Below are positions 36,182-45,438 of a stretch of 64,000 bases of DNA, in pieces. The notes under the pieces are model-generated. The model searched no databases, was not told the DNA's origin, and was given only the letters and a program-made list of their open reading frames with translations. The stretch comes from an uncultured Christensenella sp. (GTDB lineage Bacteria; Bacillota; Clostridia; Christensenellales; Borkfalkiaceae), in NCBI GenBank assembly GCA_910579585.1, contig CAJTVA010000004.1, forward strand, positions 4,171 through 68,170, given 5' to 3'. Numbering within the stretch: position 1 is the first letter of the stretch; each line of letters begins with the position of its first letter. Both the position numbers and the translations under genes were made by a program.

Positions 36182-36189
36182 TATACGAC

Positions 36190-36218
36190 ATTTTACCAAA
36201 AGCTTTATTAAGTGTCAA
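36190..36218 (-). promoter_or_regulatory. Consensus promoter abutting the BaiN-like gene
   Basis: TTGACA (36218-36213), 17 bp, TAAAAT (36195-36190). The -35 lies inside a perfect dyad, AAGTGT-N2-ACACTT (36210-36223), that also covers the stop codon of the ferritin-like gene. The -10 is 8 bp from the ATG. Confidence 0.75.
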
Positions 36219-36724
36219 CACTTAAGCTCTTTTAACATTTCCTCGAATTTTTCAAAATGTAGTTTTTCGTCAAGCAAAATTCTTGCGATAATACTTTTGA
36301 CCTGTTGATTTTTTAAACACTTCAACATTCTTTCGTAGCCCGCAATAGCCTGCCTTTCGGCAAGAACATCGTCTTCAAGCATATTTTTCAGCGAGCTGGA
36401 ATAAGCCACGAACTTTGACGAATAGAAGTTAAAGCAGCCCGGAGGAAACTGTGAAAAAACGGGTGCGGCGCCAAGCGCGAGAATCGTTGATCCGAGCAAA
36501 TCAAGGTGATGCATTTCCGATATAGCTATTCCCGTTATTGTATCGGCGAAGTCCTTATACCCGTTTCGCTCGAAAAACATTGCGTGGTATATGTACTGCA
36601 AAATCGAGTTCAGCTCGCTGTGTGGTGCGGCGTACGCGGGGGAAATAATTCTGAGGCTTAATGCGTCGGGGCATACGCCGTCGGGCGTAGGATACGGTTC
36701 ACTTACGTTTACAGGTTTAGGCAT
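36215..36724 (-). CDS. Ferritin-like di-iron domain protein
   Basis: 169 residues forming a four-helix ferritin-like domain. A full set of di-metal ligands is visible: Glu37, the ExxH pair Glu70/His73, Glu123, and the second ExxH pair Glu153/His156. The proline-rich N-terminus (PKPVNVSEPYPTPDG) recalls CotJC/manganese-catalase relatives and clostridial ferritin-like proteins. Its role may be peroxide handling or metal storage. No Shine-Dalgarno is found in the 16 bases between the uvrA terminator hairpin and ATG 36724; the nearest GGGGTGG lies inside that hairpin. Confidence 0.82.
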   Translation of the reverse strand: MPKPVNVSEPYPTPDGVCPDALSLRIISPAYAAPHSELNSILQYIYHAMFFERNGYKDFADTITGIAISEMHHLDLLGSTILALGAAPVFSQFPPGCFNFYSSKFVAYSSSLKNMLEDDVLAERQAIAGYERMLKCLKNQQVKSIIARILLDEKLHFEKFEEMLKELKC

Positions 36725-36740
36725 AATACAAACTATGAAA

Positions 36741-36783
36741 AACCACCCCGATTTGGTGCAATTTTGACCAAATTGGGGTGGTT
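36741..36783 (-). terminator. Terminator of uvrB-uvrA
   Basis: 17-bp arms 36741-36757 and 36767-36783 with one wobble pair and a 9-nt loop; on the minus strand the stem is followed by TTT. It sits directly before the ferritin-like gene start. Confidence 0.8.
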
Positions 36784-36837
36784 ATGCGTGACATAGTACT
36801 GTGCAAAAGCTGAATTTTACATTAAAGACTGTCGTTT

Positions 36838-39657
36838 TTAGCCGTTTAAAACCTTTTTAAGAAATTGGCCTGTATAACTTGCTTCGACCTTTGCAACCTC
36901 TTCAGGGGTGCCGCAAGCGACGATTTTTCCACCCTTGTCACCGCCCTCGGGCCCCAAATCTACAATATAGTCGGCGGACTTTATAACGTCCAGATTATGT
37001 TCTATAACGAGCACGGTGTTGCCGCCGCTTCTCAGCCTTGTAATAATATTTACAAGCTTTTCGACATCGTAGCTGTGAAGCCCCGTAGTAGGTTCGTCGA
37101 GGATATAGAACGTTTTGCCCGTGCTTCTTTTAGAAAGCTCGGTGGCAAGCTTGACCCTCTGCGCTTCGCCGCCCGAAAGGGTGGTTGCGCTTTGTCCGAG
37201 CTTGATATAGCCGAGCCCGACGTCGCACAGCGTGGCGAGCTTATTGTAGATGGAAGTAACAGGCTTGAAAAACTCTGCCCCCTCTTCTACCGTCATTTCA
37301 AGAACATCGGATATGCTTTTGCCTTTATACTTAACTTCGAGCGTTTCTCTGTTATAACGCTTGCCGCCGCAAACTTCGCACGGAACGTAGATGTCAGGCA
37401 GGAAGTGCATCTCTATCTGAATTATGCCGTCGCCCTGACAGTGCTCACATCTGCCGCCCGCGACGTTGAAAGAGAACCTGCCGCTTTTATAACCCTTTTC
37501 CTTTGCGTCTTGCGTTGCCGCGAACAGGTCGCGTATCATAGTGAATACTCCCGTGTAGGTTGCGGGGTTGCTTCTAGGCGTTCTGCCAATCGGCTGTTGA
37601 TCTATGGCGATTATTTTATCAAAGTAATCCAGCCCGTCGAAACCCGCAGCGTTACCGAGAAGCCTGCGGGCGCCGTTGAGATTATTAGCGAGGTAAGGAT
37701 AAATTATTTCGTTTACAAGACTCGATTTGCCGCTACCCGAAACCCCTGTAACAGCAGTAATAAGTCCGACGGGGATTTCGACGGCGATACCTTTTAAGTT
37801 GTTCTGTTTACATCCCTTGACTTTCAGCCATCTGCCGTCGGTCGGCTGGCGAACCGAGGGTACTTCTATTTTGCGTCGACCCGACAAAAAGTCGCCTGTT
37901 ATAGAGCGCGGCTCGTTAATAATATCTTCGACAGTGCCGCTTGCCACCACTTCGCCGCCGTGCACGCCCGCTTTCGGACCTATATCGACGATATAGTCTG
38001 CGGCACGCATTGTGTCTTCGTCGTGCTCGACGACGATTAGCGTATTGCCTAAGTCGCGTAAGCCGAGAAGTGATTTTAAAAGTTTTTCGTTATCGCGCTG
38101 ATGCAAGCCTATACTGGGCTCGTCGAGAATATAAAGTACGCCCGTGAGAGCACTGCCTATCTGTGTTGCAAGGCGGATACGCTGGCTTTCGCCGCCAGAA
38201 AGGGTTGCCGCGCTTCTGGAAAGAGTAAGATAGCCCAACCCCACGTTTCTTAAAAAGCTTAACCTGCTGTCGATTTCCTTGATTATGCTGTCGGCTATCA
38301 TATGCTCTGTGGATGTGAAAAACGAAAAATCCGTGAACGTAGCCAAATCGTCAACAGCCATTTCGCAGACTTCGGCAATGTTCTTACCGCCGACTGTAAC
38401 TGCAAGAGCTTCCTTTTTAAGTCTTTTGCCATGGCAGGCAGGGCAGTCCGACGTGCGCATATACCGTTCTATATCCCATTTAACCCCTTCGGAAGACGTC
38501 TGGTTATAGCGGCGCTGCAAATTGTTCACAAAGCCCTCCCACGCTTTTTCGTAACTGCCGGAAAAGTGGTAAGCGTTGTAGGTCATCTCTATTCTTTCGC
38601 CGCCGTTGCCGTACATCAATATATCGTAAATCTTTTTCGGAAGTTCGGATACGGGCACATCAAGTGAAAAGCCGTACACTTTTGCAAGCGAAGAAAGATA
38701 CATTTGCGTCATTGTGGAGCTGTCGAGATTCCAACCGCTTATCTTTATTGCGCCCTCTCTGAGTGTTTTCGACTTATCGGGGCAGATAAGGTCGGGGTCG
38801 ACAATTTGCTTAAAACCTAAGCCCGAGCATTCGGGACACGCGCCCCAAGGAGTGTTGAACGAGAAAAGTCTGGGCTCTATCTCCTCTATAGATATGCCGC
38901 AATCGGGGCAAGCGTACTTGGACGAATACAGCTCTTCCTTGCCGTCGCAGTATATAACGACCAGACCGTCCGCGAGATGTAAAGCGCTTTCCAAGCTGTC
39001 CGAAAGACGCTTTAAAACGCCCTCTTTTATAACAAGCCTGTCCACGACAACCGAAACGTTATGGCGGATATTCTTTTCAAGGTGAATTTCTTCCTGCAAG
39101 TCGTAGATAATTCCGTCAATCTTCACCCTGCCGTAGCCGCTCTTTTTATATGCGGCAAGCTCTTTTTGAAACTCACCCTTTTTGCCGCGGAATACGGGCG
39201 CCTCGACCATTATTTTACTGCCCTCGGGAAGGAGCATTACTCTGTCGGCGATTTCGTCTACGGACTGGCGACGGATTTCTCTGCCACACTTTGGGCAGTG
39301 CGGAACACCGACGCGCGCGAAAAGCAAGCGGAAATAGTCGTAAATTTCCGTCACCGTGCCAACTGTCGAGCGTGGGTTGTGCGAGGTTGTTTTCTGGTCG
39401 ATTGAGATTGCGGGCGAAAGTCCGTCTATAAGTTCGACGTCGGGTTTTTCCATCTGACCGAGGAACTGGCGGGCGTATGATGAAAGGCTTTCGATATACC
39501 GCCTTTGACCCTCTGCAAATATTGTATCGAACGCAAGCGTTGATTTCCCGCTACCCGAAAGCCCCGTGAACACGGTAAGCGTGTTGCGGGGAATGTGCAC
39601 GTCGATATTTTTAAGGTTGTTTTCTTTCGCGCCTTTAATGTATATTTCTTCTTTCAT
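36838..39657 (-). CDS. uvrA: Excinuclease ABC subunit A
   Basis: Damage-recognition ATPase of nucleotide excision repair, 939 residues, normal length. Two ABC modules are present: Walker A GLSGSGKST near residue 32 and GVSGSGKSS near residue 640, with signatures LSGGESQR and LSGGEAQR. Zinc-finger cysteines are seen (CPKCGREI early, CPDCG/CPECSG, and CEHCQGDG ... CEVCGGKRY). Its ATG overlaps the uvrB stop by four bases, so the two are translated together. It ends at a strong hairpin. Confidence 0.97.
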   Translation of the reverse strand: MKEEIYIKGAKENNLKNIDVHIPRNTLTVFTGLSGSGKSTLAFDTIFAEGQRRYIESLSSYARQFLGQMEKPDVELIDGLSPAISIDQKTTSHNPRSTVGTVTEIYDYFRLLFARVGVPHCPKCGREIRRQSVDEIADRVMLLPEGSKIMVEAPVFRGKKGEFQKELAAYKKSGYGRVKIDGIIYDLQEEIHLEKNIRHNVSVVVDRLVIKEGVLKRLSDSLESALHLADGLVVIYCDGKEELYSSKYACPDCGISIEEIEPRLFSFNTPWGACPECSGLGFKQIVDPDLICPDKSKTLREGAIKISGWNLDSSTMTQMYLSSLAKVYGFSLDVPVSELPKKIYDILMYGNGGERIEMTYNAYHFSGSYEKAWEGFVNNLQRRYNQTSSEGVKWDIERYMRTSDCPACHGKRLKKEALAVTVGGKNIAEVCEMAVDDLATFTDFSFFTSTEHMIADSIIKEIDSRLSFLRNVGLGYLTLSRSAATLSGGESQRIRLATQIGSALTGVLYILDEPSIGLHQRDNEKLLKSLLGLRDLGNTLIVVEHDEDTMRAADYIVDIGPKAGVHGGEVVASGTVEDIINEPRSITGDFLSGRRKIEVPSVRQPTDGRWLKVKGCKQNNLKGIAVEIPVGLITAVTGVSGSGKSSLVNEIIYPYLANNLNGARRLLGNAAGFDGLDYFDKIIAIDQQPIGRTPRSNPATYTGVFTMIRDLFAATQDAKEKGYKSGRFSFNVAGGRCEHCQGDGIIQIEMHFLPDIYVPCEVCGGKRYNRETLEVKYKGKSISDVLEMTVEEGAEFFKPVTSIYNKLATLCDVGLGYIKLGQSATTLSGGEAQRVKLATELSKRSTGKTFYILDEPTTGLHSYDVEKLVNIITRLRSGGNTVLVIEHNLDVIKSADYIVDLGPEGGDKGGKIVACGTPEEVAKVEASYTGQFLKKVLNG

Positions 39658-41621
39658 TTCTTTTTAATTTTTAATAATTTTTTCTTTAATTCCGTTATGG
39701 TATCGCGTATTTCAATCGCTTTTTCAAAGTCCAGCTGAGCGGAGGCGATTTTCATAAGCGCTTTCAACTTCTCGATTTCCTTAGGAATATCGGCGGGCTT
39801 TATATCGTCCGCAACCGACTTTTTGCCCGTAATACCAATCGAGTTTTTGACTTCTTTAATTATGGTTTTAGGAACAATACCGTGTTGTTTATTGTACTCG
39901 GACTGTATTTTTCGGCGGCGGTTTGTTTCGTCGATAGCGCGGCGCATACTGCCCGTGACCGTATCGGCGTACATTATGACACGACCCTCTGCGTTTCTCG
40001 CCGCTCTGCCTATTGTCTGAACCAATGAAGTTTCGCTTCTTAAAAAGCCTTCTTTATCGGCGTCCAGTATTGCTACGAGTTTTACCTCCGGCAAGTCAAG
40101 CCCCTCGCGTAGCAGATTTATGCCGCAAAGAATATCGAATTCCCCGCTTCTCAGTCCGTTAATTATATCGATTCGCTCCAAAGCGTCGATGTCGCTGTGC
40201 ATATAGCGGACTTTGAGTCCGTGCTCTTTCAAATAATCGGTTAAGCTTTCCGCCATACGCTTGGTCATAGTCGTAACGAGGACTCTGCCGCCGCTTGCGA
40301 TTACCCCTTTGGCTTCGCCAAGAAGGTCGTCAATCTGAGTTTTTGTGGGACGTATCGAAACTTCAGGGTCAACAAGACCCGTGGGGCGGATTATCTGTTC
40401 GACGACGTTGCCTGCCTGCTCCATTTCATACGGAGCGGGCGTTGCCGACACGCATATGAGCTGGGGCACGCGCTCGTCAAATTCTTCAAACGTCAATGGG
40501 CGGTTGTCGTACGCAGATTGAAGCCTGAAACCGTAACCGACGAGGTTTTCTTTGCGCGAGCGGTCGCCGTGGTACATTGCGCGTATTTGCGGGATAGTCA
40601 TATGGCTTTCGTCGATAAAAACCAAAAATTTGCCCGCCGGGAAGTAATCGAGAAGTGTGAACGACGGCTCGCCCGGGGAGCGCCCGTCAAAGTAGCGGCT
40701 GTAATTTTCAACGCCGCTGCAGTAGCCGATTTCGCGCATCATTTCCAAGTCGTACGTGGTGCGCTGTTCAAGACGCTGGGCTTCTAAAAGCTTGCCCTCT
40801 TCACGGAACGCGCGGACTTCGTCGTGCATATCGCGTTCAATCAGTTGAAGCGCGGACTTCATCTTGTCGCCGCCGACTGCGTACTGGCTTGCGGGAAAAA
40901 TAAGAACGTGTTTAAGTTCAGAAATAACATTGCCCGTCAAAGCGTCCTCTTCGCATATTCTGTCAATTTCATCGCCGAAAAACTCTACGCGGATAGCGAC
41001 CTCTGAATTGCTTGCCGGGAAAATTTCAACGGCGTCGCCGCGAACGCGGAACGAAGAACGCTGAAAGTCGATGTCCCGCCTTGCGTACTGAATTTCGACA
41101 AGCTTTCTTATAAGCGCGTCACGCTCGATTTCCATTCCCGGACGCAATGAAATAGCAAGACGGAAATATTCTTCGGGTGCGCCCAGACCGTAAATGCAAC
41201 TGACCGACGCGACGACGATTACGTCCTCCCTTTCGCCCAAAGAGCTTGTGGCGGAGTTTCTGAGCTTGTCTATCTCGTCGTTCAAGCTCATATCCTTTTC
41301 GATATAGGTATCGGTCGAGGGTATGTAGCTTTCGGGCTGGTAGTAGTCGTAGTAAGAAACGAAGTATTCTACGCGGTTGTTCGGGAAAAATTCCTTAAAC
41401 TCGTTACAAAGCTGTGCCGCAAGCGTCTTGTTGTGGGCGATAACCAGCGTAGGGCGGTTGACGTTTTTAATGACGTTTGCCATAGTGAACGTTTTGCCGC
41501 TACCCGTGACGCCGACGAGAACCTGAGTTCTTATTCCGTCCAAAACGCCTTCCGTAAGGCTTTCTATCGCCTGTGGCTGGTCGCCTGTGGGATTAAATTT
41601 CGAATGCAACTCGAATTTCAT
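39654..41621 (-). CDS. uvrB: Excinuclease ABC subunit B
   Basis: Helicase-like partner of UvrA, 655 residues. Walker A GVTGSGKT near residue 38, the beta-hairpin region YYDYYQPESYIPSTDTYIEKD, DEB box FIDESH, motif VI QTIGRAARN and the C-terminal UvrC/UvrA-binding UVR motif (LKALMKIASAQLDFEKAIEIRD) are all seen. There is no Shine-Dalgarno; TATAAT ends 11 bp before ATG 41621, pointing to a nearly leaderless mRNA. No LexA-type box is found upstream. Confidence 0.97.
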   Translation of the reverse strand: MKFELHSKFNPTGDQPQAIESLTEGVLDGIRTQVLVGVTGSGKTFTMANVIKNVNRPTLVIAHNKTLAAQLCNEFKEFFPNNRVEYFVSYYDYYQPESYIPSTDTYIEKDMSLNDEIDKLRNSATSSLGEREDVIVVASVSCIYGLGAPEEYFRLAISLRPGMEIERDALIRKLVEIQYARRDIDFQRSSFRVRGDAVEIFPASNSEVAIRVEFFGDEIDRICEEDALTGNVISELKHVLIFPASQYAVGGDKMKSALQLIERDMHDEVRAFREEGKLLEAQRLEQRTTYDLEMMREIGYCSGVENYSRYFDGRSPGEPSFTLLDYFPAGKFLVFIDESHMTIPQIRAMYHGDRSRKENLVGYGFRLQSAYDNRPLTFEEFDERVPQLICVSATPAPYEMEQAGNVVEQIIRPTGLVDPEVSIRPTKTQIDDLLGEAKGVIASGGRVLVTTMTKRMAESLTDYLKEHGLKVRYMHSDIDALERIDIINGLRSGEFDILCGINLLREGLDLPEVKLVAILDADKEGFLRSETSLVQTIGRAARNAEGRVIMYADTVTGSMRRAIDETNRRRKIQSEYNKQHGIVPKTIIKEVKNSIGITGKKSVADDIKPADIPKEIEKLKALMKIASAQLDFEKAIEIRDTITELKKKLLKIKKK

Positions 41622-41632
41622 ATCTATACGGA

Positions 41633-41661
41633 ATTATACCCTATTTTCAATATATTTACAA
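41633..41661 (-). promoter_or_regulatory. Promoter of uvrB-uvrA
   Basis: TTGTAA (41661-41656), 17 bp, TATAAT (41638-41633) on the minus strand; 11 bp from -10 to ATG. Confidence 0.7.
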
Positions 41662-41725
41662 GCGTTTGCGGGCAAATTTTTGCAAAAACACAAACTTTTG
41701 TTTATTGTTTAATAAGTATAAAAGT

Positions 41726-41748
41726 CCCCCGCCGCAGTGCAGCGGGGG
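41726..41748 (-). terminator. Terminator of the uL15-like membrane protein gene
   Basis: Arms CCCCCGC (41726-41732) and GCGGGGG (41742-41748); on the minus strand followed by ACTTTTATA, 8 bp after the stop codon. Confidence 0.75.
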
Positions 41749-41755
41749 CTTCTGT

Positions 41756-43132
41756 TTAAGAATTCTTTTTCTTTACGACGTTGCCGCCTGTTAAAAGTAT
41801 CATTTTGACGGCTTCGATCGAGAAGCTGTCGGCAATGACCGTAAGCTTTTTATCGAGAGTGCCGCGGGCAAGCACCTTAATATACGTTGCCTTGCGGTTG
41901 ATTGCGGGAATACGCTTTTTCATCTCTTCCAACGTAGCCGTTTCGCCTTTTTCGAAGCACTTACTTAACGTGTCGATATTGACTATGTCCGACTTGGTTT
42001 TGTCAGAAAATTCTTCTGTTTCCTCCACAAGTGCGACTGCAACATCGTCCTGCATAAGTTCGTCCACTTCGTTCGCCAAAACGCAATCTCTGGGCAGGAA
42101 CACGTCTCCGCTTTGCGCGTCCTCTTCGGTAAGCTCTTTAATAAGTCCGCGGTCAACGAGGGGCTGGATTTCTTCGTAAGGGTACTTTTCTGCCCAATTG
42201 CATACTTCGGGTTCGGGCAATTGCTCACGGTCGCCCATTACCGTTGCGATAAGCTCTTTTGAGTATTTGACGCGCCTGTCGTTCTTTATGCGGTACAGGC
42301 AAGGGGTCTTTTCATAGGTTGCTATTTCGGACATATCGTCCACAATATACTTGCTTTCCGCGTAATCTTTAGCATCAAGCGCAAGGAAAAGACCCAGACA
42401 CTTGCCCCTCACGCAAAGCTTTGCATAGGTTGTCCGACCTGAATAGAAAGTTTCGCCTTTCCAACTCATACGGGCTTTTACGCCTTTATATGAAAGCAAT
42501 TCGTTCTTTATCTCCGAATAATAGTTTTTAACCACGTCGGATGACTGAATGATTTTTGCGGTGAAGCTTTTATTGTACTTTATAATTATGTAGCGTACGT
42601 GACCGTCTATCCTTGCGACTTTTCTGATTTTTTCCTCTTCTTCCGTTTCCTCTTTGTCGTCGTCTTTATCGTCGGAATCGTCTTCCTCACTGACCGGGGT
42701 CAAATTTTCGGGTTCAGGTTCAGGCTCAGGCTCCGACTGAACGGGCTCTTCGGGCTCGGGTTCAACCACAGGCTCGGATTCGGAGATAGGCGCGGAAACT
42801 TCTTCAGACTCGGGCACTTCATCAAACACAGGCTTTGCTTCCAACTGAACAGGTTCGTCAAGCTCAGGCTCAGATTCGGACTGAACGGACTCTTCGGGTG
42901 CGGGCTCTACAGCTTCAACGGGTTGCTCGGGTGCGGGCGCTTCAACCGGTTCTTGTTGCGGTTGCGGGGGTTGAGCAGTTAATTCGCTCTTCGTCGATTT
43001 ACGCTTTTTGCCGGCTCTTACTCCCAAAACTATTGCAAGCACTACAATCAGCAATACTACCGCGCCTGCGGCCATTCCGGCGTATAAGAGGGTTTCGCCC
43101 TCTAAGCCGAAAAGTAAAAATAATTTCAACAT
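41756..43132 (-). CDS. Membrane-anchored acidic protein with uL15-like C-terminus
   Basis: 458 residues in four parts. First, one membrane helix at about 15-38 (GMAAGAVVLLIVVLAIVLGV) followed by basic residues. Second, a Pro/Glu/Ser-rich low-complexity linker to about residue 165. Third, a globular domain of about 170 residues with no clear family (HVRYIIIKYNKSFTAKI, later GLFLALDAKDYAES). Fourth, a C-terminal part of about 65 residues (TLEEMKKRIPAINRKATYIKVLARGTLDKKL, ...SIEAVKMILLTGGNVV) that reads like the end of ribosomal protein uL15. The helix and following positive charges place the bulk in the cytoplasm. AAGG precedes ATG 43132. Function unknown. Confidence 0.8.
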   Translation of the reverse strand: MLKLFLLFGLEGETLLYAGMAAGAVVLLIVVLAIVLGVRAGKKRKSTKSELTAQPPQPQQEPVEAPAPEQPVEAVEPAPEESVQSESEPELDEPVQLEAKPVFDEVPESEEVSAPISESEPVVEPEPEEPVQSEPEPEPEPENLTPVSEEDDSDDKDDDKEETEEEEKIRKVARIDGHVRYIIIKYNKSFTAKIIQSSDVVKNYYSEIKNELLSYKGVKARMSWKGETFYSGRTTYAKLCVRGKCLGLFLALDAKDYAESKYIVDDMSEIATYEKTPCLYRIKNDRRVKYSKELIATVMGDREQLPEPEVCNWAEKYPYEEIQPLVDRGLIKELTEEDAQSGDVFLPRDCVLANEVDELMQDDVAVALVEETEEFSDKTKSDIVNIDTLSKCFEKGETATLEEMKKRIPAINRKATYIKVLARGTLDKKLTVIADSFSIEAVKMILLTGGNVVKKKNS

Positions 43133-43172
43133 TTTTTTACCTTCTTTGATTTTAATTCATTGAATAACACTT

Positions 43173-43200
43173 ATTATAATCGGTTTTTTTGAAATTTCAA
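43173..43200 (-). promoter_or_regulatory. Promoter of the uL15-like membrane protein gene
   Basis: TTGAAA (43200-43195), 16 bp, TATAAT (43178-43173) on the minus strand. Confidence 0.6.
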
Positions 43201-43225
43201 GGCTATTGATAAAAATTTCACAAAA

Positions 43226-43251
43226 AAACGGACAGACCGCTCTGTCCGTTT
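43226..43251 (-). terminator. Terminator of pnp
   Basis: 11-bp arms AAACGGACAGA (43226-43236) and TCTGTCCGTTT (43241-43251), tetraloop, followed by TTTT on the minus strand. Confidence 0.85.
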
Positions 43252-43258
43252 TATAATA

Positions 43259-45349
43259 TTACATCTTTTCGAGAAGCTTCAAATCGACGCCTCTGTCGCC
43301 TATTTTTATGATTTCGACCTTTACGGTGTCGCCGATATTTACGACGTCCTCAATCTTTTCAACACGCTTGTTGGAAAGCTGGGAAATGTGAATACCGCCG
43401 TCCTTGCCGGGTGCGAACTCAACAAACGCGCGCGAAGGTATAATTCTGACTACCGTACCGATATACATATCGCCGACCTGAGGGTCGCGCGCTATGCTCA
43501 TAACGATTGCTTTTGCCCTTTCCGCATTCTCGATAGGACCAACGCAAGAGATATAGCCCCTGCCGCTGTCATCGTCGTTGAACTCGATTTGGGTATCGGT
43601 TTCTTCCATTATCTTCTTAATTACGCAACCCTGTTTGCCGATAACATCGCCAATCTTGTCGGGGTCGATTTCGAAGCTGATAATTTTGGGAGCATAAACA
43701 GAGAGCTGAGGTGCAACTTCGGGCACGCATTCTAGCATTTTAGAGAGAATGAACTGTCTGCCTTCGTTTGCCTGATTGATTGCAGTATGCATAATCTCTT
43801 CGGAAATCCCTTTGATTTTGATATCCATCTGAATTGCGGTTATGCCCTTAGTGGTGCCTGCAACCTTGAAGTCCATATCGCCGAGGAAGTCCTCTAAGCC
43901 CTGAATATCGGTTAAAACCTTGAATTCGCCCGTTTCCTGATTCTTGATAAGACCCATTGCGACGCCAGCTACGGGAGCCTTGATGGGAACGCCCGCGTTC
44001 ATAAGAGCCATTGTTGAGCCGCACACGGAAGCCATCGACGACGAGCCGTTTGAGCTTGTAATATCGTTTACCACGCGAATTGCGTAGGGGAAAGATGTTT
44101 CGTCGGGAAGAACGGGTATTAAAGCGCGTTCCGCAAGTGCGCCGTGACCGATTTCACGTCTGCCAGGGGAACGGAGCGCCTTAGCTTCACCCGTACAATA
44201 GCCGGGGAAGTTGTACTGGTGCATATATCTTTTAGAGGTTTCCTCGTCAAGCCCTTCCAATTTTTGTGCTTCGCCGAGCATACCGAGCGTGCAGGTCGTG
44301 AGGGTCTGGGTTTGTCCTCTCGTGAAGATAGCCGAGCCGTGTACGCGGGGAAGAATTCCCTTTTCGCACCAAATAGGGCGAACGTCCTTTAAGCCTCTTC
44401 CGTCGGGGCGAATACCCTTATCGAAGATTTTTGCACGCACCTTTTCTTTGGTGAGGTAATATAAGCTGTCTTTGATTTCGCGTTTATTATCGGGATAGAT
44501 TTCCGCGAAGTGTTCCAGAACTTCCTTTTCCGCTTCGTCCTGTCTCTTTTCTCTTTCCTGTCTGTCAAATGTGTCGATTGCCCAGTCGATTTTCTTACCT
44601 GCGTAGTCCCTTACGGCTTTGTCAAGCTCTTCGGGGATATGGTAAAGCTCAATTTCAAGCTTAGTTTTACCGACTTCGGGAACGATTTTCTCTTCTATGA
44701 ACGCACAGATTTTTTGAATTTCTTTGTGTCCGTACATTATAGCGCCGACCATTTCGTCGTTCGTGACTTCGTTTGCGCCTGCTTCTATCATCAAAATCGC
44801 GTCGCGGGTGCCTGCAAGATTCAAATGAATTGCACTATTTGCGCGCTGTGCAAGGTCGGGGTTGATTACATACTTGCCGTCAACCATACCGACGACTACA
44901 GAGCCCGTAGGACCTGCCCAAGGAATATCCGAAATCGCAAGTGCGACCGAGGAGCCTATCATTGCGAGGGGTTCGGGGGATACATCGGGTTCAACCGAAA
45001 GCGCCTGTGCCGTTACGACGACGTCGTTGTAAAGCCCTTTGGGGAACAAGGGACGGAGCGGTCTGTCGATAAGCCTTGCGGTTAAAATCGCCTTATCGCT
45101 TGCCCTGCCCTCGCGCTTTTTGAAGCCGCCGGGAATTTTACCGATTGAGTACATCTTCTCTTCATAGTCTACCTGCAAAGGGAAGAAATCCATACCGTCT
45201 CTGGGTGCCGCAGACATACATACGGAAACCATAACCGCGGTATCGCCGCACCTTACGAGGCAAGAGCCGTTAGTCTGCTCGGCGTATTTGCCCGTTTCGA
45301 TTGTGACGTCTCTTCCGCCCACTTTGAGCGTAAATTTTTTGTAGTTCAT
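43259..45349 (-). CDS. pnp: Polynucleotide phosphorylase
   Basis: 3'-to-5' phosphorolytic exoribonuclease of mRNA decay, 696 residues. Two RNase PH domains are seen (GGFKKREGRASDKAILTARLIDRPLRP in the first; RTRG-equivalent FTRGQTQTL and GSSSMASVCG in the second), then a KH domain (IGKQGCVIKKI) and an S1 domain (YIGTVVRIIPSRAFVEFAPGKDGGIH) at the end. There is no extended C-terminal tail. It follows rpsO as in most bacteria, with a hairpin in the 89-bp gap that should limit read-through. Confidence 0.97.
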   Translation of the reverse strand: MNYKKFTLKVGGRDVTIETGKYAEQTNGSCLVRCGDTAVMVSVCMSAAPRDGMDFFPLQVDYEEKMYSIGKIPGGFKKREGRASDKAILTARLIDRPLRPLFPKGLYNDVVVTAQALSVEPDVSPEPLAMIGSSVALAISDIPWAGPTGSVVVGMVDGKYVINPDLAQRANSAIHLNLAGTRDAILMIEAGANEVTNDEMVGAIMYGHKEIQKICAFIEEKIVPEVGKTKLEIELYHIPEELDKAVRDYAGKKIDWAIDTFDRQEREKRQDEAEKEVLEHFAEIYPDNKREIKDSLYYLTKEKVRAKIFDKGIRPDGRGLKDVRPIWCEKGILPRVHGSAIFTRGQTQTLTTCTLGMLGEAQKLEGLDEETSKRYMHQYNFPGYCTGEAKALRSPGRREIGHGALAERALIPVLPDETSFPYAIRVVNDITSSNGSSSMASVCGSTMALMNAGVPIKAPVAGVAMGLIKNQETGEFKVLTDIQGLEDFLGDMDFKVAGTTKGITAIQMDIKIKGISEEIMHTAINQANEGRQFILSKMLECVPEVAPQLSVYAPKIISFEIDPDKIGDVIGKQGCVIKKIMEETDTQIEFNDDDSGRGYISCVGPIENAERAKAIVMSIARDPQVGDMYIGTVVRIIPSRAFVEFAPGKDGGIHISQLSNKRVEKIEDVVNIGDTVKVEIIKIGDRGVDLKLLEKM

Positions 45350-45406
45350 CTCTGTCTCCTTTTCTTCTTGTGCCCGTAGCTCCTGCTACAAGCGAAATAT
45401 CAAGCA

Positions 45407-45437
45407 AAAAAGAGCGCACGAAAATTGCGCTCTTTTT
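45407..45437 (-). terminator. Hairpin terminator/attenuator between rpsO and pnp
   Basis: 12-bp arms AAAAAGAGCGCA (45407-45418) and TGCGCTCTTTTT (45426-45437), followed by T-run on the minus strand. It lies between the rpsO stop and the pnp start; partial read-through would still express pnp. Confidence 0.8.
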
Positions 45438-45438
45438 C

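Noticed and set aside
41622..41700. LexA/SOS box before uvrB
   Set aside because: No GAAC-N4-GTTC or close variant is present around the promoter.
42599..42982. Plus-strand frame with Phe/Arg/Leu repeats opposite the Pro/Glu linker
   Set aside because: It is the complement of the low-complexity acidic linker and repeats only because the linker does.
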